Source of the DNA: Globisporangium splendens
Taxonomy: Eukaryota; Oomycota; Peronosporomycetes; Pythiales; Pythiaceae
Reading direction: 5' to 3'
NCBI GenBank assembly: GCA_006386115.1
Contig: VFIW01000011.1
Span: 558,001 to 622,000, forward strand
DNA: 64,000 nucleotides
Both the position numbers and the translations under genes were made by a program. Shown in pieces: positions 24,954-36,375 of this stretch (the first letter of the stretch is position 1; each line of letters starts with the position of its first letter). The notes under the pieces are model-generated. The model made no database searches. It was not told the DNA's origin and was given only the letters and a program-made list of their open reading frames with translations.

Positions 24954-24990
24954 GCGTTCAGAGTACATGCAGTTCTTTTTTGTGTACTAC

Positions 24991-26050
24991 TCACAACTCT
25001 TTGAGTTTCTTTTGCTGTCTTTGGAACAAACGTGTGAGGAAAGCGCCGACCATTGCAGCAAGCTGGAGAAGCAAGGCGTAGAACCCGCCGAGTGACCACC
25101 GAGAGCACGGAATTCCATCTTCATTGGTCGATGTGCTCGAGGAGGACATTGTGACTTCTTTTTTGTCGCGATAGAGTCGACCTACGGCTTCCTGCATCAT
25201 CTTCTTCTGGAACCGCTTTTGCTCAAGGATCTGCTGTTTGTGCTTTCTTTCGGCACGCTCGACGTCGACCAGTTGCTTTTCTAGACAAGATACCGTCATG
25301 CTGTGAACTCGTGCCAGGTGAGTCGGATACAGCCGCAATAGCCTCGCGGATGTCGTTTCTGTGGGAAAGAGCACAAAAAGAAAATATAGGAGCCAAGTCA
25401 GTCACTCTTCGCAAGAATCAACAAAAGATGAACTGGGACAATGCTGATAATCAAACCCTGCATCGTCAAACATATTCATCTTGGTGTGCGCTCTCCCGCG
25501 TTGCTGCAATGCCTTCACGTACTTGGGGTTGATCTTGAGGGCTTCAGTGCACATTTGCCGCGCTTTCTCCATTGCTACACAACTTGTTTCAATGTTTCTC
25601 TCGCATGCTATGCTGCATCCAGTATCATTGCGTACGTACCTCCATCAGCAGCATGCACGCAGTCAGGTTGCACGCCAATGGGAGCTGCAGATTGAGCTGG
25701 CACGCTGCTTTCTCTTCGGGGATGCTTCCGAAGTCGAGCGCAGTCAACGCCTGGATGTAAGAATCGGCTGCTTTCGCATACTCCTGATCGTGAAATAAGT
25801 CGTTCCCTTTGAGCCGCTGGTCTTCAATCCACTTGGCTTTCTCCTCACAATCAAGTTTCACAACTTTCTGCGCCGAGTGTTTCACGCGAGCCTTCATGTC
25901 CAGGTACGCGATTTCCTTTTCCGAGGTGTCCAGCATGACTCCGTTGTCCATCTTGCGCTTCAAGGAGACTGACACCGATGGATCCGTTGCCACGGGAGCC
26001 ACCTCGTTGAAGCTGGACAGCATCTTGGAGACCGTGTACGCTTCCGCCAT
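24991..26050 (-). pseudogene. Tail-anchored TPR protein gene, disrupted by two frameshifts
   Basis: Exon 1 (26050 to about 25640) encodes MAEAYTVSKML... and a TPR helix pair (RLKGNDLFHDQEYAKAADSY). Exon 2 (from 25574) encodes EKARQMCTEALKINPKYVKA and RGRAHTKMNMFDDA. Exon 3 (25358-24991) encodes RLLRLYPTHLARVHS, a basic coiled coil (RKHKQQILEQKRFQKKM) and a C-terminal membrane helix. With the strong GTACGT donor, exon 2 starts one base out of frame, and the proper TPR spacing (C-x7-EKA) needs one extra base near 25570. At the start of exon 3 the reading NDIR runs into RLLRLYP only if one base near 25345 is dropped. Other joins avoid the breaks only with poor splice sites. I therefore call it a recent pseudogene. 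A TPR co-chaperone-like function is a guess from domains. Confidence 0.6.
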
Positions 26051-26382
26051 GTTTGTCGATTGAGCTGTTTGCTTCTTTCGCTGCTTGTTTCTTCTATATT
26101 GAGCTGCTGGCTTGTCTGCTAGCGGAGGATAGATGATGCCAACCGTTATGGAAATACGCACGCTTCCCGCCGAAAAGGCGGAGGGATATGCCAAAAACAA
26201 AACACGCAGATTCTAGACATTTTCTCATTCGCGAGCTTGTACAATTAGTTTAAAGAAAACATGAACCACGTAGGAGTATCAAGTACACATTACCAATGCA
26301 CGAGAGAAAACAACCGCTTGCTCTCTGCCTCAACGCTCTTGATCTTTGTTTTGTTCTCTCATTTCTTCCTTTATCATCGCCT

Positions 26383-28094
26383 TCACGATCGCTTCGCTCG
26401 TTCTTTCTGTGCCTTTTGCTTCTTGGTCTGCAATCCCGTCGCCTTGCCGATGCGACGCAGCAACTGAAGACTCCACCATCGCGAGAATCTACAACATTCA
26501 AACCAAACATACAGAGTCAAAACAAGATCTACTTTTGCAAGTATCAAGCTACAGGTGTGGAGCTATAATGAACAGCGCATGCTCTTTGTTTACCTGAAGA
26601 TTGGAAGCTTGCGGGATAAGTCGTCGGATTCCGATACTGGATCGCACGCAATCGCCAATAGGAGAAACTGAGACGGCAGGAAACCACATTTCACAGATCA
26701 AACACGCGCCACAGAAACCTAGTAGACTTTCAACAACGGTGAGGTATACACACCACGGGGAAGAGCAATGCGAAAATGCCCTTGCTCACAAAGTTGGGGA
26801 CGAAAAAAGTCGCCAAGGTGAACGGACTTCCAAAGCCAGCAAAATACGCCCTGCGCATCATGACAAGTCACAAATCAGCATACGCGGACTCAAACACACG
26901 TCTGTATCCTCTCCTTTAAGAATGCTGACGTACCAGTTTTGCTCTAAATGACCGAGCCGCTTCTCAAGGCTCCATCCTGCCAGCGACCACTTGTACTCAA
27001 AGCAGTACAGCGAGTACAGCCAGCTCAAGTGAATGAAGCTCGTGACAGGACCGATGACTGGGATCAAATACGACAGCACTGTTTGCAGGAGAAAGAACGC
27101 CACTAGAATCGCGCGGTAGAGCTCGTCACTACACCAAAACACCATTTCACAGTACACAACGTGAGAATAGCATATCGAGCATATCGAGCATAGCCGCTCT
27201 CATATATGGCTCGGCAACTCGTCCGTACCGAATCATATCTGCGACTGGAGTCGGATTCGGCTTCCCATGAAGTTGCAGGTACGCTGGAAGGCAGAGATTT
27301 AGACACAACGAACCAAGAAATGTTAGCACAGAGATCAGCAACCCAAGAGCTACTTAAAGCGATGCCTACGTACCGTCATCAGCAATCTCTTGGTACCAAA
27401 TCGTGTTGAGGATGAAGCTGATACAGTAAATCGGGTACATCCAAAGAACCTAATTCCTCAGCACAAGCAAAACGAAAATTGCCAGAGCCCGGTCAGTAAG
27501 GTGTCCCATGTAAACGAATACAGCGACGGAATGGCGTCCTTGCCACGCACCTGATAGAGTAGAAACACAAACCCATCGACACGATCGCGCACGTCTTCGG
27601 CTTGGCCAGATCTACAAACACCACCAGCACGAATTCAGATAGACATACGCCGTCAGATGCACGTTTTATCCTCGCTGTCCCAAGGAAAGACTATGCGAAG
27701 ATTGGTTTTATGAACGTACCCCTGCGAGAACGAGCTTTGCAGGATTTCACCAAACAAGTGGATCACTGGGATCACAGCGCGATCGAAGAAGAATATACTC
27801 CCCAAGAAGATGAGCCCATTCAGCACAAAGCACTACGCAAAGAAAAGCAACAACCGCAAGCAAATAAGCACATTGTCATGCGTAATACGCCCACATACAG
27901 CAAGCACAAATCCGTCGACGGCGTTCGGCGTGAATGCATTACTGCATCAACTCCAGAGGACGTACCTTGGCGCTGGAGACGCAGATGAGGCGCGAGTTCA
28001 GATAGAAGAGCAGGATACGGTGCAGCGAGATCGCGTGCTGCACGCCGCCGCAGAACTCGCGGAACGCTGAGCTCAGCGCCGCCTCGAGCGTCAT
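26383..28094 (-). CDS. EI24: EI24 family multi-pass membrane protein (etoposide-induced 2.4 homologue), 9 exons
   Basis: Exons on the minus strand: 28094-27966, 27832-27720, 27611-27551, 27449-27374, 27283-27229, 27128-26934, 26850-26754, 26667-26594, 26488-26383. They sum to 906 nt, 301 aa, one frame. EI24 is an ER membrane protein linked to autophagy and growth control in animals and plants. Family hallmarks are NTIWYQEIADDAY, GKPNPTPVADMI, the core IPVIGPVTSFIHLSWLYSLY followed by CFEYKW, LEKRLGHLEQNW, AYFAGFGSPFTLATFFVPNF and a basic tail (QTKKQKAQKERAKRS). About five to six hydrophobic segments are visible, and the lysine-rich C-terminus could serve ER retention. The start MTLEAALSSAFREFCGG gives the amphipathic N-terminus of the family. 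No break is seen, in contrast to its two neighbours. Confidence 0.9.
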
Positions 28095-28348
28095 CTCTTC
28101 CTTCTTCCTCCTCCTTGTTCTCGGTGCGTCTTGAAGCAGACAGACAATTGTGAAGAAGAAAAGAAAGCATCGCGTTAAGTTCGCATTCTAGTTCGTCTTT
28201 TGGATGCTGAAGTTATTTCACTAAGTGCGTATGTTAAATCCGCATTCATCGATGTTGAAGTTGTTGTATGAAGTTCGCTCGCTAAGTGCGCGTTTGTCTG
28301 GTGAAGTTGCTGCTTTTTTTTAGCGTTATCGCAAGAGCGAATGGCGCA

Positions 28349-31300
28349 ATGACGACAGTGGCGATGCGACGCAAGGGTGCGGGCTGCGAGGGTGTCGCGT
28401 GTGAACACACGGTCGGCGAGCAGCTGCTGCACCTGTACGGGTATCTGTGGGTCAAGCCTGACGAGGTCGTGGGTGCGGCGCAGCAGGATGGCGACAATGA
28501 AGATGGCACGGTTGCCGAAGACACATGTAGGAAATTCAGCGCCGTGCTGGCCGACACCGTCGTGTTTAAGCACCAGAAGCCCGTGAAATGGTTGTTCACG
28601 TCCAAGCAAGAGAAGGGAAAAGTGTGTGCAATGCTGCTGCCGGTGAATGAGGCAGCGTTCTTGGCTTGCGAGCTGACGATGATTGACTGATTGTGGCATT
28701 GCGCATTGTAGATTTTGTGCAAAAGCAAGAAGAACCTATTGCCAGGTCTAGTATTGCAGGAGTTCCTCACCCCTAAGCTATACACCCGCGGCACGAAGCG
28801 AGACGACACGAGTGACCTGGTGCTCGCGACCTTTGCGTACACAGAGCGCTCTTCGACCACGGGTGAATTGCAGCTCATCGTGGAGCATCTCGACAAAGCG
28901 GGTCTAAGTATATCGAGTGTTCATCCGATGTAGGTGTATTCGCGAAGAGGCTGTGACACTAACCAACACTGTTGCTCGCCCTATATGCACTTCTGTAGCT
29001 GTTTTGTTTTTGCATCGTGATAAGCCTGCGTTGAGCGTTCTGCAGCGGTTTATTCCGACAAAGTCAGGGTACAACCACACGATCCAGTCGGTGTTTACGC
29101 AAGAGAACTGTCTGATCCGCAAGTGTGTAAACCCGAATCTGATCACCGATGGCAAAGTCAGTATTTCGCGACGCACGATCACATTTGAGGCAGATGAGAA
29201 TGAAATTCACGCTCGTACGTGTGCATCAGCTTGAGTTGCGAGGAGCTAATTGACGACTTTCGAAGCTTTTGGTCTTCCAACTATGCTCTGTGGTTCATCT
29301 ACGTTTTAGGTGACGTGACTGACAAAGGACTTCGGCAGCGCATTGAGAAGATCCACGTGGAGGTCAGTGCCCATTTAGAAAAGATTGTTGGCAAGGAGAT
29401 TATCCGGGATGTTGCGTAATTTAAGGTAATGTGATTCCTGTCAAAAACGAAGCACTCACTCGATATGGGGTAGCTGTACCAGTCTGACGTAACTAACGAC
29501 ACATGGATGGTGTCTTCCCAGATTGGTGCAGACGATCGCATTTACCTCTTGTGGAGCACGACGATCTCATTCGAGTCGCAGCGCAAGAATTTCGCGAAAA
29601 ACCACAAACTCTCTGTTTCTGCTCATGACCGACATCACAATAGCACCCAAACGGAGGAAAGAATTCGCTCCAATAAAGCGCTAGGTCTTACCTCTCAACT
29701 CAAGTGTTGCCCGGCTTGTGACGACATGCTTCCACGAGATCAGGTTGGCTTCTTGGTGAGTTGCAGCACTGCATGGCTGGAGTGGGTGTTCCTTCAAAAC
29801 ATACTGACAGAGTTTCATCAAGGTTACGTGCAAATCCATTACCAGGCACTCTGAGAATGAGTCAAGATTGTCTCAAGAATCAGAAAGGAGAATTCCGTCA
29901 ACTATTCAAAGGATATGCGGCCGCTGAAGATCGACCGATACGAGCAACTCAAGCAGGAGCCATCTTTTCTGTGCGTTATGTGCATTTGCTTCATTTGAGC
30001 AGTTTTGACGCTTCATCTCACCAAACGATCTGCTTTCGATAGGTATCAAACTGTCCCATTGTGCCAGAATTGCTCGCAGACTCTTAATCCTCGACAACCC
30101 GAAGTTTCCCAAAGAAAGAAACGCAAGGTAGACAAGAGGAGAAGACAATTACTGAGGCTCCAAAGCCACTCGATAAAAAGTCAACCCATTCACTGTTCTG
30201 GGGGCGAGCAGAAAGAGAAGCGAAAGAAAAGACACCTGATGCTTCGAAAGCACGACCTTTTTCGACCGGCATTCCTCGGGTACGATTTCATAGAGATTCA
30301 GCAAAGAGCACTCACAGCAGCAAGCAATATCATCGGCATCTATCGCAGCTCGTTCCTGCGCTACACTGATCGAAAGCCACATCGCAAGCAGATTCGGCGC
30401 CACAGGACTGCGTCGAGAGTTTGGTGCAGCATCTGCAAAGACAACATCATCGTCCGTCGATACGATTTGCACTTGCTCAATGCAACATCTTTCCAGCGAG
30501 TTCCATCGTTCCAGTGAGTATGCTCCACTGGATCTGTGGCGCAGATCTGCTTCGTTCAATTTCCAAATATGTAAGTAGTTTTGCTATTTCGATGCCGAGT
30601 GAGACATATCTGAGGTTGTTGAACACTGCTGTGATGCAATCTTGTGTGCTGCAGTGGATCGAACGATGCAAGTCAAGGGGAGAGACACCTGATCAAAGTA
30701 CAATCGATATCGATGCTTTTGACGGCATCTTCGCAAACAGCGTGGCATCGAAAGTCACACTTTCCTCTGACGCAAAACAATCTGGCAGAAAGAATGCGAT
30801 TTTGGACAATGCAACCTCAAGTGGAGCGACGACGAAAATTGTCGAGATGATTCATTCGATCCCAACTAGACCAAGTCGACACAGAAGCTCCAGCGTGCTG
30901 CCAACAACCTCTTGGTTCAGCTCTCTGAGCAGCCGCAAAGTAAGCAAATCAATCGAGTCTGAAGTTGGTGCAGCTCCAGCGCGAATGATTGAAACGTCAG
31001 GTGCGACAGCCGTCATTGCACACCAACAGGAAGTGGCGATCAATGGAGTGAAGTATCTCGTTGACGTAAGTGTGTGCAATGGCGTCGGTGATGGAACGCA
31101 GTATTCGCTGCATTTCAGCGCCACTGCAACGCAGTCGAGGCAAGCATCCGCGCTAATGGATCTAACACCGCAACCTAATGAGGTGAGTCTCCTTCCATGC
31201 ACTGCATTCGTCATTGCGATTTCTTAATGGATAGTGTGATTCTGCTGTGTCCTTTCAATGTGTATGCAGATCCTTGCCTTGCTTTCAGACGATCAGGATC

Positions 31301-31494
31301 CAACAACCATTCTAAGCTCTGGAAAAGACGCCCTCATGCGCACAGTCTTGGCTCATCTGCATGTCAAAGATGGTCGTTTAACAGTCACCAAGAAGTCACC
31401 AGACGTCGACAAACCTTGCAACGAGATCACCAGCACCGAGTTATCGGCAGAAGAGCTGTTGGTGCTGGAAGAGACGCTGATGAAGTCCAGCTGA
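28349..31494 (+). pseudogene. Multi-exon gene of unknown function with Cys-pair motifs, probably disrupted
   Basis: The first part splices well: 28349-28642, 28712-28901, 28999-29214, then from 29310. It reads VGEQLLHLYGYLWVKPDEVV, KFSAVLADTVVFKHQ, ELQLIVEHLDKAAVLFLHRD and KGLRQRIEKIHVEVSAHLEK. An in-frame TAA at 29417-29419 then stands just before a good donor (AAG/GTAATG). Reading goes on at 29474 with DTWMVSSQIGADDRIYLLWS and the pairs CCPACDD and PLCQNCSQ. From about 30120 to 30660 the best-looking segments (TITEAPKPLDKKS, SSEYAPLDLWRRSASFNFQI, WIERCKSRGETPDQ) lie in different frames without splice sites to join them. The last exons (to 31182, and 31270-31494) are clean. I do not recognise the family. 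Either it is decaying or I have the splicing wrong. Confidence 0.5.
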
Positions 31495-32043
31495 AGCCAT
31501 GAAGGACTGACTGACTTCGCGTACGTGGCCGTCGACCTTCACCAAAAAGGCAGCCATTGCGACCGACTATACGAAAACGAAGACAAAAAACGGAAAGCAA
31601 GAAAATGCGTGACAAACGAATGAATGGACGGCGGCAAGAGATGGAATGGGTGCACTTTTTTCCGACTGGCTCGTCCGTAGCCTCGAGGGCGAAATGGGTT
31701 GGGCATGTATCGGACGTGCATACAAACTCCCAGAGAGAGAACACAAGCAGAGCAAGGAGAGGGACAACCTTTGTTGCGCGCCAAATTCAAATGCGCCTGC
31801 CATTTTCTCCGCCCCCTCTCTGTTCCACTCGCTGTTCCAGCAGCCTGTTTTCTCGCGGATCAACCTCGCCCACCAGTCATTTTTGTGCCGGGTAAATGCG
31901 AAAAACCTCGGGCGAGACCGAGGTTTTACCACTTTTTGGCGCGTAGTTCCTGCCTGTGGAGCCATCCGCGACGCTGGCCTCGCGACTCACTCGGCTGGCA
32001 TTTCCCATATCCCGCGGATACGCGCACTCGTCCGTCGCTCAGT
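31495..32043. other. Intergenic/5' flank of importin gene
   Basis: About 550 bp with no separate gene. The importin frame is open far upstream of its ATG, but the N-terminus and the conserved family start argue for 32044. TCATTTTTGTGCC near 31877 is a possible initiator. Confidence 0.4.
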
Positions 32044-35000
32044 ATGGCCGACTTCAGCCCCGAACAACTCGAAGCATGCCTCCTGCAGCTCACGAACCCG
32101 AACACGGAGCAGATTAAGCAGGCCGAGGCGGCGCTCAAGCCGTACCTGAAGAAGATCTCGTCGGTCGGCGGGCTCATGACCCAGCTGCAGCTCTCGCAGA
32201 AGGCCGAAGTGCGCCAATTGGCGGCCTTGATGCTCCGTAAGAAGCTGTTCAAGCACTGGCCGAAGATCGACGAAGGTACACAGGCCGGCGTCAAGCAGGC
32301 GTTGCTTGCGCGCGCCGCCGAAGACCCGGTCCCGGTTGTGCGCTCGGCTGTCGCGACGCTCATCAGCAGCTTGGCGCTCCACGAAGTACCAAGTGGCAAG
32401 TGGCCGGAATTGATGATCTTCATCAACACGGGCGCTTCCAGCGGTAGCGAAGACCAGCGTGAGATCAGCATGAAGCTGCTCCAGTTGTTGGGCGAATCCA
32501 TGGGCACGCACCTCCAGCCACACTTCAACGACTTGAAGAACCTGTACATCGCTGCCTTGCAAGACCCACAGAGCTTGAAGGTCCGCGTCGCCTCGATGCG
32601 TGCGGCCTGCGCTTTGATCGAGTTCTTGGAAGAGTCGGACCTGCGCGGCTTCCAGACCTTGGTGCCATTGATGATTGAAGTGCTCCAGCAGTGCATTGTC
32701 AACGGTGCGGAGTCGGAGGCGGTGGAATTCTTGGACATGTTCTCCGAGATCGCGTCGCACCCATTCCCGATCCTTGACCAGGCGTTCCCAGCGTTCATTG
32801 AGTTGCTTCTCCAAGTCATCGTGCACGACAAGTTGGAAGTCAGCACCCGCGCGTCTGCGTCGTACGCCATCGGCGAGTTCATTAAGAAGAAACCAAAGAC
32901 CATCGGCAGGAAGAACCTCGTCGGCAAGATCTTCACGACGATGTTGGACATTGTCGCCAGCGACGACGATGTGTCGTGCGGTTTGATCTCGAACCTGTTG
33001 GAACGTGACTCGAAGGAAGGCGATGACGATGATGAAGACGAATCGCCTGGCCACCTTGCGCAACAAACCTTGGACTCGCTTGCGCTCAGCGTGCCAGCCA
33101 AGTACCTCAACAGCGTTGTGTTCGGCATCTGCAACGAGTACATCCAATCGCCTGACGCTCGCAAGCGCAAGGCTGGTGTGTTGGCTTTGGGTATCTTGTC
33201 GGAAGGCTGCTGCGAATTCATGTGCCAGAACGTGAACGAATTGCTTCCAGCGGTTTACCGTGTGGCCCAGGACCCTGACCAGAAGGTCCGTGAAGCGGCG
33301 TGCTTTGCGCTCGGTCAGTTCGCCGAGTTCTTGCAGCCAAACATCACCGACCACTACACCGACATTTTGCCAATCGGTATCGCTTTGTTGGACGACAGCA
33401 CCAAGGCCATCAAGGCCACTGCGTTGTATGTCTTGGACGAGATCACGCAAAGCATGGAGAGCCACCAGGTGCTTCCATACTTGGACACTTTGGTGACCAA
33501 GCTTATGACCGTGCTTGGCACGTCGTCCCCTCAACTGCAAAAGATGTCTCTCGATGCGTTGGGTTCGATCGCGATTGGTGCTAAGGAAGCCTTCTTGCCA
33601 TACTTCACCACGGTCGTTGACTTGATCCAGCCATTCTGGAACATCACAGACCCAAAGTACTTCTTCCTCCGTGGCGCTGCGATTGAGTGCCTCGGCTACC
33701 TCGCGACGGCTCTCGGCAAGGACGCGTTCCGTCCATACTTCGCGCCATCGATGCCGTTCGTGTTTGCCTCGTTCGACTTGGATGACTCGGAGTTGAAGGA
33801 GCAAGCGTTCGTGTACTTCATCAACGTGACCAGCATCTTCAAGGAAGAGTTCGCCCCATTCCTTGAGCAAGCTGCCACCCACGTCTTGCGCGCCATTGAG
33901 AGCGACGAGGGCATCCGTGTCGTCGATGACGAAGAAGACGTGCTTGAAGGTCTCGACTCGGATGACGATGAGGATGATGACGAGAACTTGCTTCGTCACA
34001 TCAGCATCCGCACTGACGCGCTGAACTCGAAGGTGCGTGCTGTCGCTGCGGTTGAAGAGATGGCGTTGAACTGCGGTGCCATTTTCGAACCATACATTCC
34101 AAAGTTCCTGGAAGCCTTGGCTCCGTTGACCGAATACATCCACGAAGACGTGCGTGCCGCTGTCGCGGAAGCGCTCGCTGCTCTTGTGATCTGCTCGTTT
34201 GACGCTTCGCACCCTGGCAGCGTCGACACGCAAGTGTGGACCAAGGGCGACTTCAACAAGAACATCCTGACCCCAAACAACACTGTGATTGTGAACGCCG
34301 TCATGAAGGCTCTGGTGGAAGACTTGCTCGAAGACCCTGAAGAGGTTGTCGTCGAGAAGACGTTCAATGCCATCAAGGCGATGTCGGCTCGCGTTGGTCC
34401 AGTCGTCACTGTCGACCACATGACTAAAATCACTCGCGTGACCAAGGCTGTGCTCTGCCACGAACATGTGTGCCAAGCCAGCGCCGAAGACGATGACGAC
34501 GAAGAGTCTGAAGGCGGTTCGGTCCTGGAAGCTTCTTCGGAATTGATCGGTGTGCTCGGCAAGTGCTACGGCGAGCAGTTCCTTGGCACGTTCCAGGAGA
34601 TCTTTCCACAGCTTTTGTCGTTCGCGCAGGGCATCCGTGCGTCTCGTGACCGTGCGGCCGCTGTCGGCTGTTTTGCTGAAGTGCTCCGCGAATTGGGTCC
34701 ATCGAGCTTGAACTTTGTCGAAAGCGTGTTCCCAGTGGTGATCCAGGGTCTGGCGTCAGGCAACTTTGTGCTCAAGGCCAACAGCGCGTTCTGCGTCGGT
34801 ATCTTGGCGGAAATCAGCGGCGACAAGCTCTACGCGGCTTACGAACAGATCCTCCACGCTGTGCGTCCTCTTTTCGACGCTGAGGCGAACGACGATGTCG
34901 TCGTCGACAACGCGTGTGCCGCAGTGGCTCGTTTGATCTTGGCTGGTGTTGCTCACGTGCCACTTGAGCACGTGCTCCCAGTGTTCCTCGGCGCGCTCCC

Positions 35001-35271
35001 ATTGAAAGCCGATTTTGACGAGAACAACGTGGTGTTCTCGTGCCTGAACGGTCTCGTGAAGTCGCAGAACCCTGCGGTCGTGAACTTCATCCCTCAGATC
35101 ATCGAAGTGTACGCAAAGTCGCTCGCTTCGTCGAACGTCGATGAGGAAGACCAGGTCGAGATCAAGGTGTGCGTGCGCGGCTTGTTCGGCTTGTTCGAGG
35201 CGCAGATCAAGGAGATCGCGGCGCAGTTGAGCCCGGAATTGCAAAGCGCGCTGAGCTCGGCCTTGAATTAG
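32044..35271 (+). CDS. IPO4: Importin-4/Kap123-type karyopherin beta, single exon
   Basis: This nuclear import receptor carries cargo such as ribosomal proteins and histones through the pore in a RanGTP-dependent way. It is 1,075 aa, the usual length, made of HEAT repeats throughout. The N-terminal repeat (MADFSPEQLEACLLQLTNPN, QIKQAEAAL) and the block AEVRQLAALMLRKKLFKHW are typical of importin-beta N-termini. Later landmarks are GVLALGILSEGC, QKVREAACFALGQFAEFLQP and FFLRGAAIECLGYLATALG, and the acidic loops EGDDDDEDES and DSDDDEDDDEN fit the importin-4 group. The gene has no intron and uses G/C-ending codons strongly, a sign of high expression, so long antisense frames arise by chance. The link with histone import is notable given the histone genes 25 kb away, but proximity alone shows nothing. 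Confidence 0.93.
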   Translation: MADFSPEQLEACLLQLTNPNTEQIKQAEAALKPYLKKISSVGGLMTQLQLSQKAEVRQLAALMLRKKLFKHWPKIDEGTQAGVKQALLARAAEDPVPVVRSAVATLISSLALHEVPSGKWPELMIFINTGASSGSEDQREISMKLLQLLGESMGTHLQPHFNDLKNLYIAALQDPQSLKVRVASMRAACALIEFLEESDLRGFQTLVPLMIEVLQQCIVNGAESEAVEFLDMFSEIASHPFPILDQAFPAFIELLLQVIVHDKLEVSTRASASYAIGEFIKKKPKTIGRKNLVGKIFTTMLDIVASDDDVSCGLISNLLERDSKEGDDDDEDESPGHLAQQTLDSLALSVPAKYLNSVVFGICNEYIQSPDARKRKAGVLALGILSEGCCEFMCQNVNELLPAVYRVAQDPDQKVREAACFALGQFAEFLQPNITDHYTDILPIGIALLDDSTKAIKATALYVLDEITQSMESHQVLPYLDTLVTKLMTVLGTSSPQLQKMSLDALGSIAIGAKEAFLPYFTTVVDLIQPFWNITDPKYFFLRGAAIECLGYLATALGKDAFRPYFAPSMPFVFASFDLDDSELKEQAFVYFINVTSIFKEEFAPFLEQAATHVLRAIESDEGIRVVDDEEDVLEGLDSDDDEDDDENLLRHISIRTDALNSKVRAVAAVEEMALNCGAIFEPYIPKFLEALAPLTEYIHEDVRAAVAEALAALVICSFDASHPGSVDTQVWTKGDFNKNILTPNNTVIVNAVMKALVEDLLEDPEEVVVEKTFNAIKAMSARVGPVVTVDHMTKITRVTKAVLCHEHVCQASAEDDDDEESEGGSVLEASSELIGVLGKCYGEQFLGTFQEIFPQLLSFAQGIRASRDRAAAVGCFAEVLRELGPSSLNFVESVFPVVIQGLASGNFVLKANSAFCVGILAEISGDKLYAAYEQILHAVRPLFDAEANDDVVVDNACAAVARLILAGVAHVPLEHVLPVFLGALPLKADFDENNVVFSCLNGLVKSQNPAVVNFIPQIIEVYAKSLASSNVDEEDQVEIKVCVRGLFGLFEAQIKEIAAQLSPELQSALSSALN

Positions 35272-35483
35272 TTATTTTGTCATTTGGACATGGAGAATGA
35301 GAAAAAGAGTTTTTTGCTTTCAGTGGTAAGTGAATGCTGTATAGACGACCTATTTGCTTCTTTTTTTAACAGACAACAAGTACAAAAACATCAAACAAAC
35401 AACTGCATTACAATTGCGCCATGCATGGTTCATATTCCGTTAGTATGTTCATTAATGAAAGCAATACGCCACACTAAATGGCG

Positions 35484-36059
35484 TTACTTTTGGTGGCTGA
35501 TGAGGAACGCCTTGAGCAGCTCGAGCGACTTGTAGCGGTGTGAGATCGAGTTCTTGGTAGCCTTCTCCATCTCGGCGTACGTGACGTCGTAGCCGTCGGG
35601 CATGAAGATCGGGTCCCATCCGAAGTTGGTCGGGCCGCGCGCCGGCACGATCTTGCCGGGAGTCTGGCCCACGAACACCTTCGGGTCCGTGTCGTCGGCT
35701 CCGGACGCGTACGCAAAGATGCACTGCGCGTACGCCGACTTGTCCTCGTATGCCGCGAGCAGGTTGTTCAGTCCGTCGTGACCCGTCTTCTCCAGGAACC
35801 ACTTGATGTACGGACCCGGGAGGCCATTGAGCGCATTGAAGCAGAGCGACGTGTCCTCCACGAGCACGGGACCGTTCACAGCCTTGGCAGCCAGCTGACA
35901 CTTCTCCTTGGCGATGTCCGTCGGCTCGCCCTGCAGCTCCGGCAGGTCCACGGCCTGGTTGCGCACCTCGAACGGGAAGTCCGCGCCGAGGATCGCAACC
36001 ACCTCCGCGAGCTTGTTCTTGTTGCCCGTCACAAACGTCACCACCGGTTTGCTCGCCAT
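35484..36059 (-). CDS. ITPA: Inosine triphosphate pyrophosphatase (ITPA/HAM1 family)
   Basis: It hydrolyses ITP, dITP and XTP to the monophosphates and so clears non-canonical purine nucleotides in the cytosol. Single exon, 191 aa, close to the human 194. Motifs in order: [14 protein letters not shown] (substrate-binding Asn and Lys), [20 protein letters not shown] with the catalytic acidic residues, [14 protein letters not shown] and the C-terminal [10 protein letters not shown]. The start at 36059 gives the normal short N-terminus (MASKPVVTF); upstream in-frame ATGs at 36176 and beyond would add unconserved residues. Convergent with the importin gene, with about 210 bp between stops. Confidence 0.95.
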   Translation of the reverse strand: MASKPVVTFVTGNKNKLAEVVAILGADFPFEVRNQAVDLPELQGEPTDIAKEKCQLAAKAVNGPVLVEDTSLCFNALNGLPGPYIKWFLEKTGHDGLNNLLAAYEDKSAYAQCIFAYASGADDTDPKVFVGQTPGKIVPARGPTNFGWDPIFMPDGYDVTYAEMEKATKNSISHRYKSLELLKAFLISHQK

Positions 36060-36118
36060 GGCTTCCTGCTTTGGTTGTCTGATGGCGATTGCTGGATGTG
36101 GCGCCATTTTCGCCAGTG

Positions 36119-36125
36119 AAAATGA
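36119..36125 (-). promoter_or_regulatory. Initiator of the ITPA gene
   Basis: On the minus strand the bases read TCATTTTC, fitting TCATTYY, about 60 nt upstream of the ATG at 36059. This supports the short start. Confidence 0.45.
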
Positions 36126-36375
36126 CTGGAATAAGATCTGGTTCCATGGTATCAGTGGGTGTTGTATTCGAGGCATGAATGAGGAAGGTTGCGCGAAGGT
36201 CGCTCGAAAGAATCACGAAAGATCGTCGAGCTGAAGCTACAGCTCAAGAGCTCCCCATTTTCGACCAAGCGGCGGGTGCATGGGCATCGTCGATTCTAGC
36301 GGCATTTAAGCACGTAAGCGCGCGGTTACAACGCTCACTTGCTCGTTTGTATTGTCGTAGTTATCAGAAGCAGAT

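Noticed and set aside
31926..33221. 431-codon minus-strand frame
   Set aside because: Another antisense shadow of the importin gene.
31987..34476. 829-codon open frame on the minus strand
   Set aside because: It lies wholly antisense to the importin gene. It is rich in His/Val/Glu/Arg/Leu from reversed G/C-ending codons, has no domain, and is a shadow of biased codon use.
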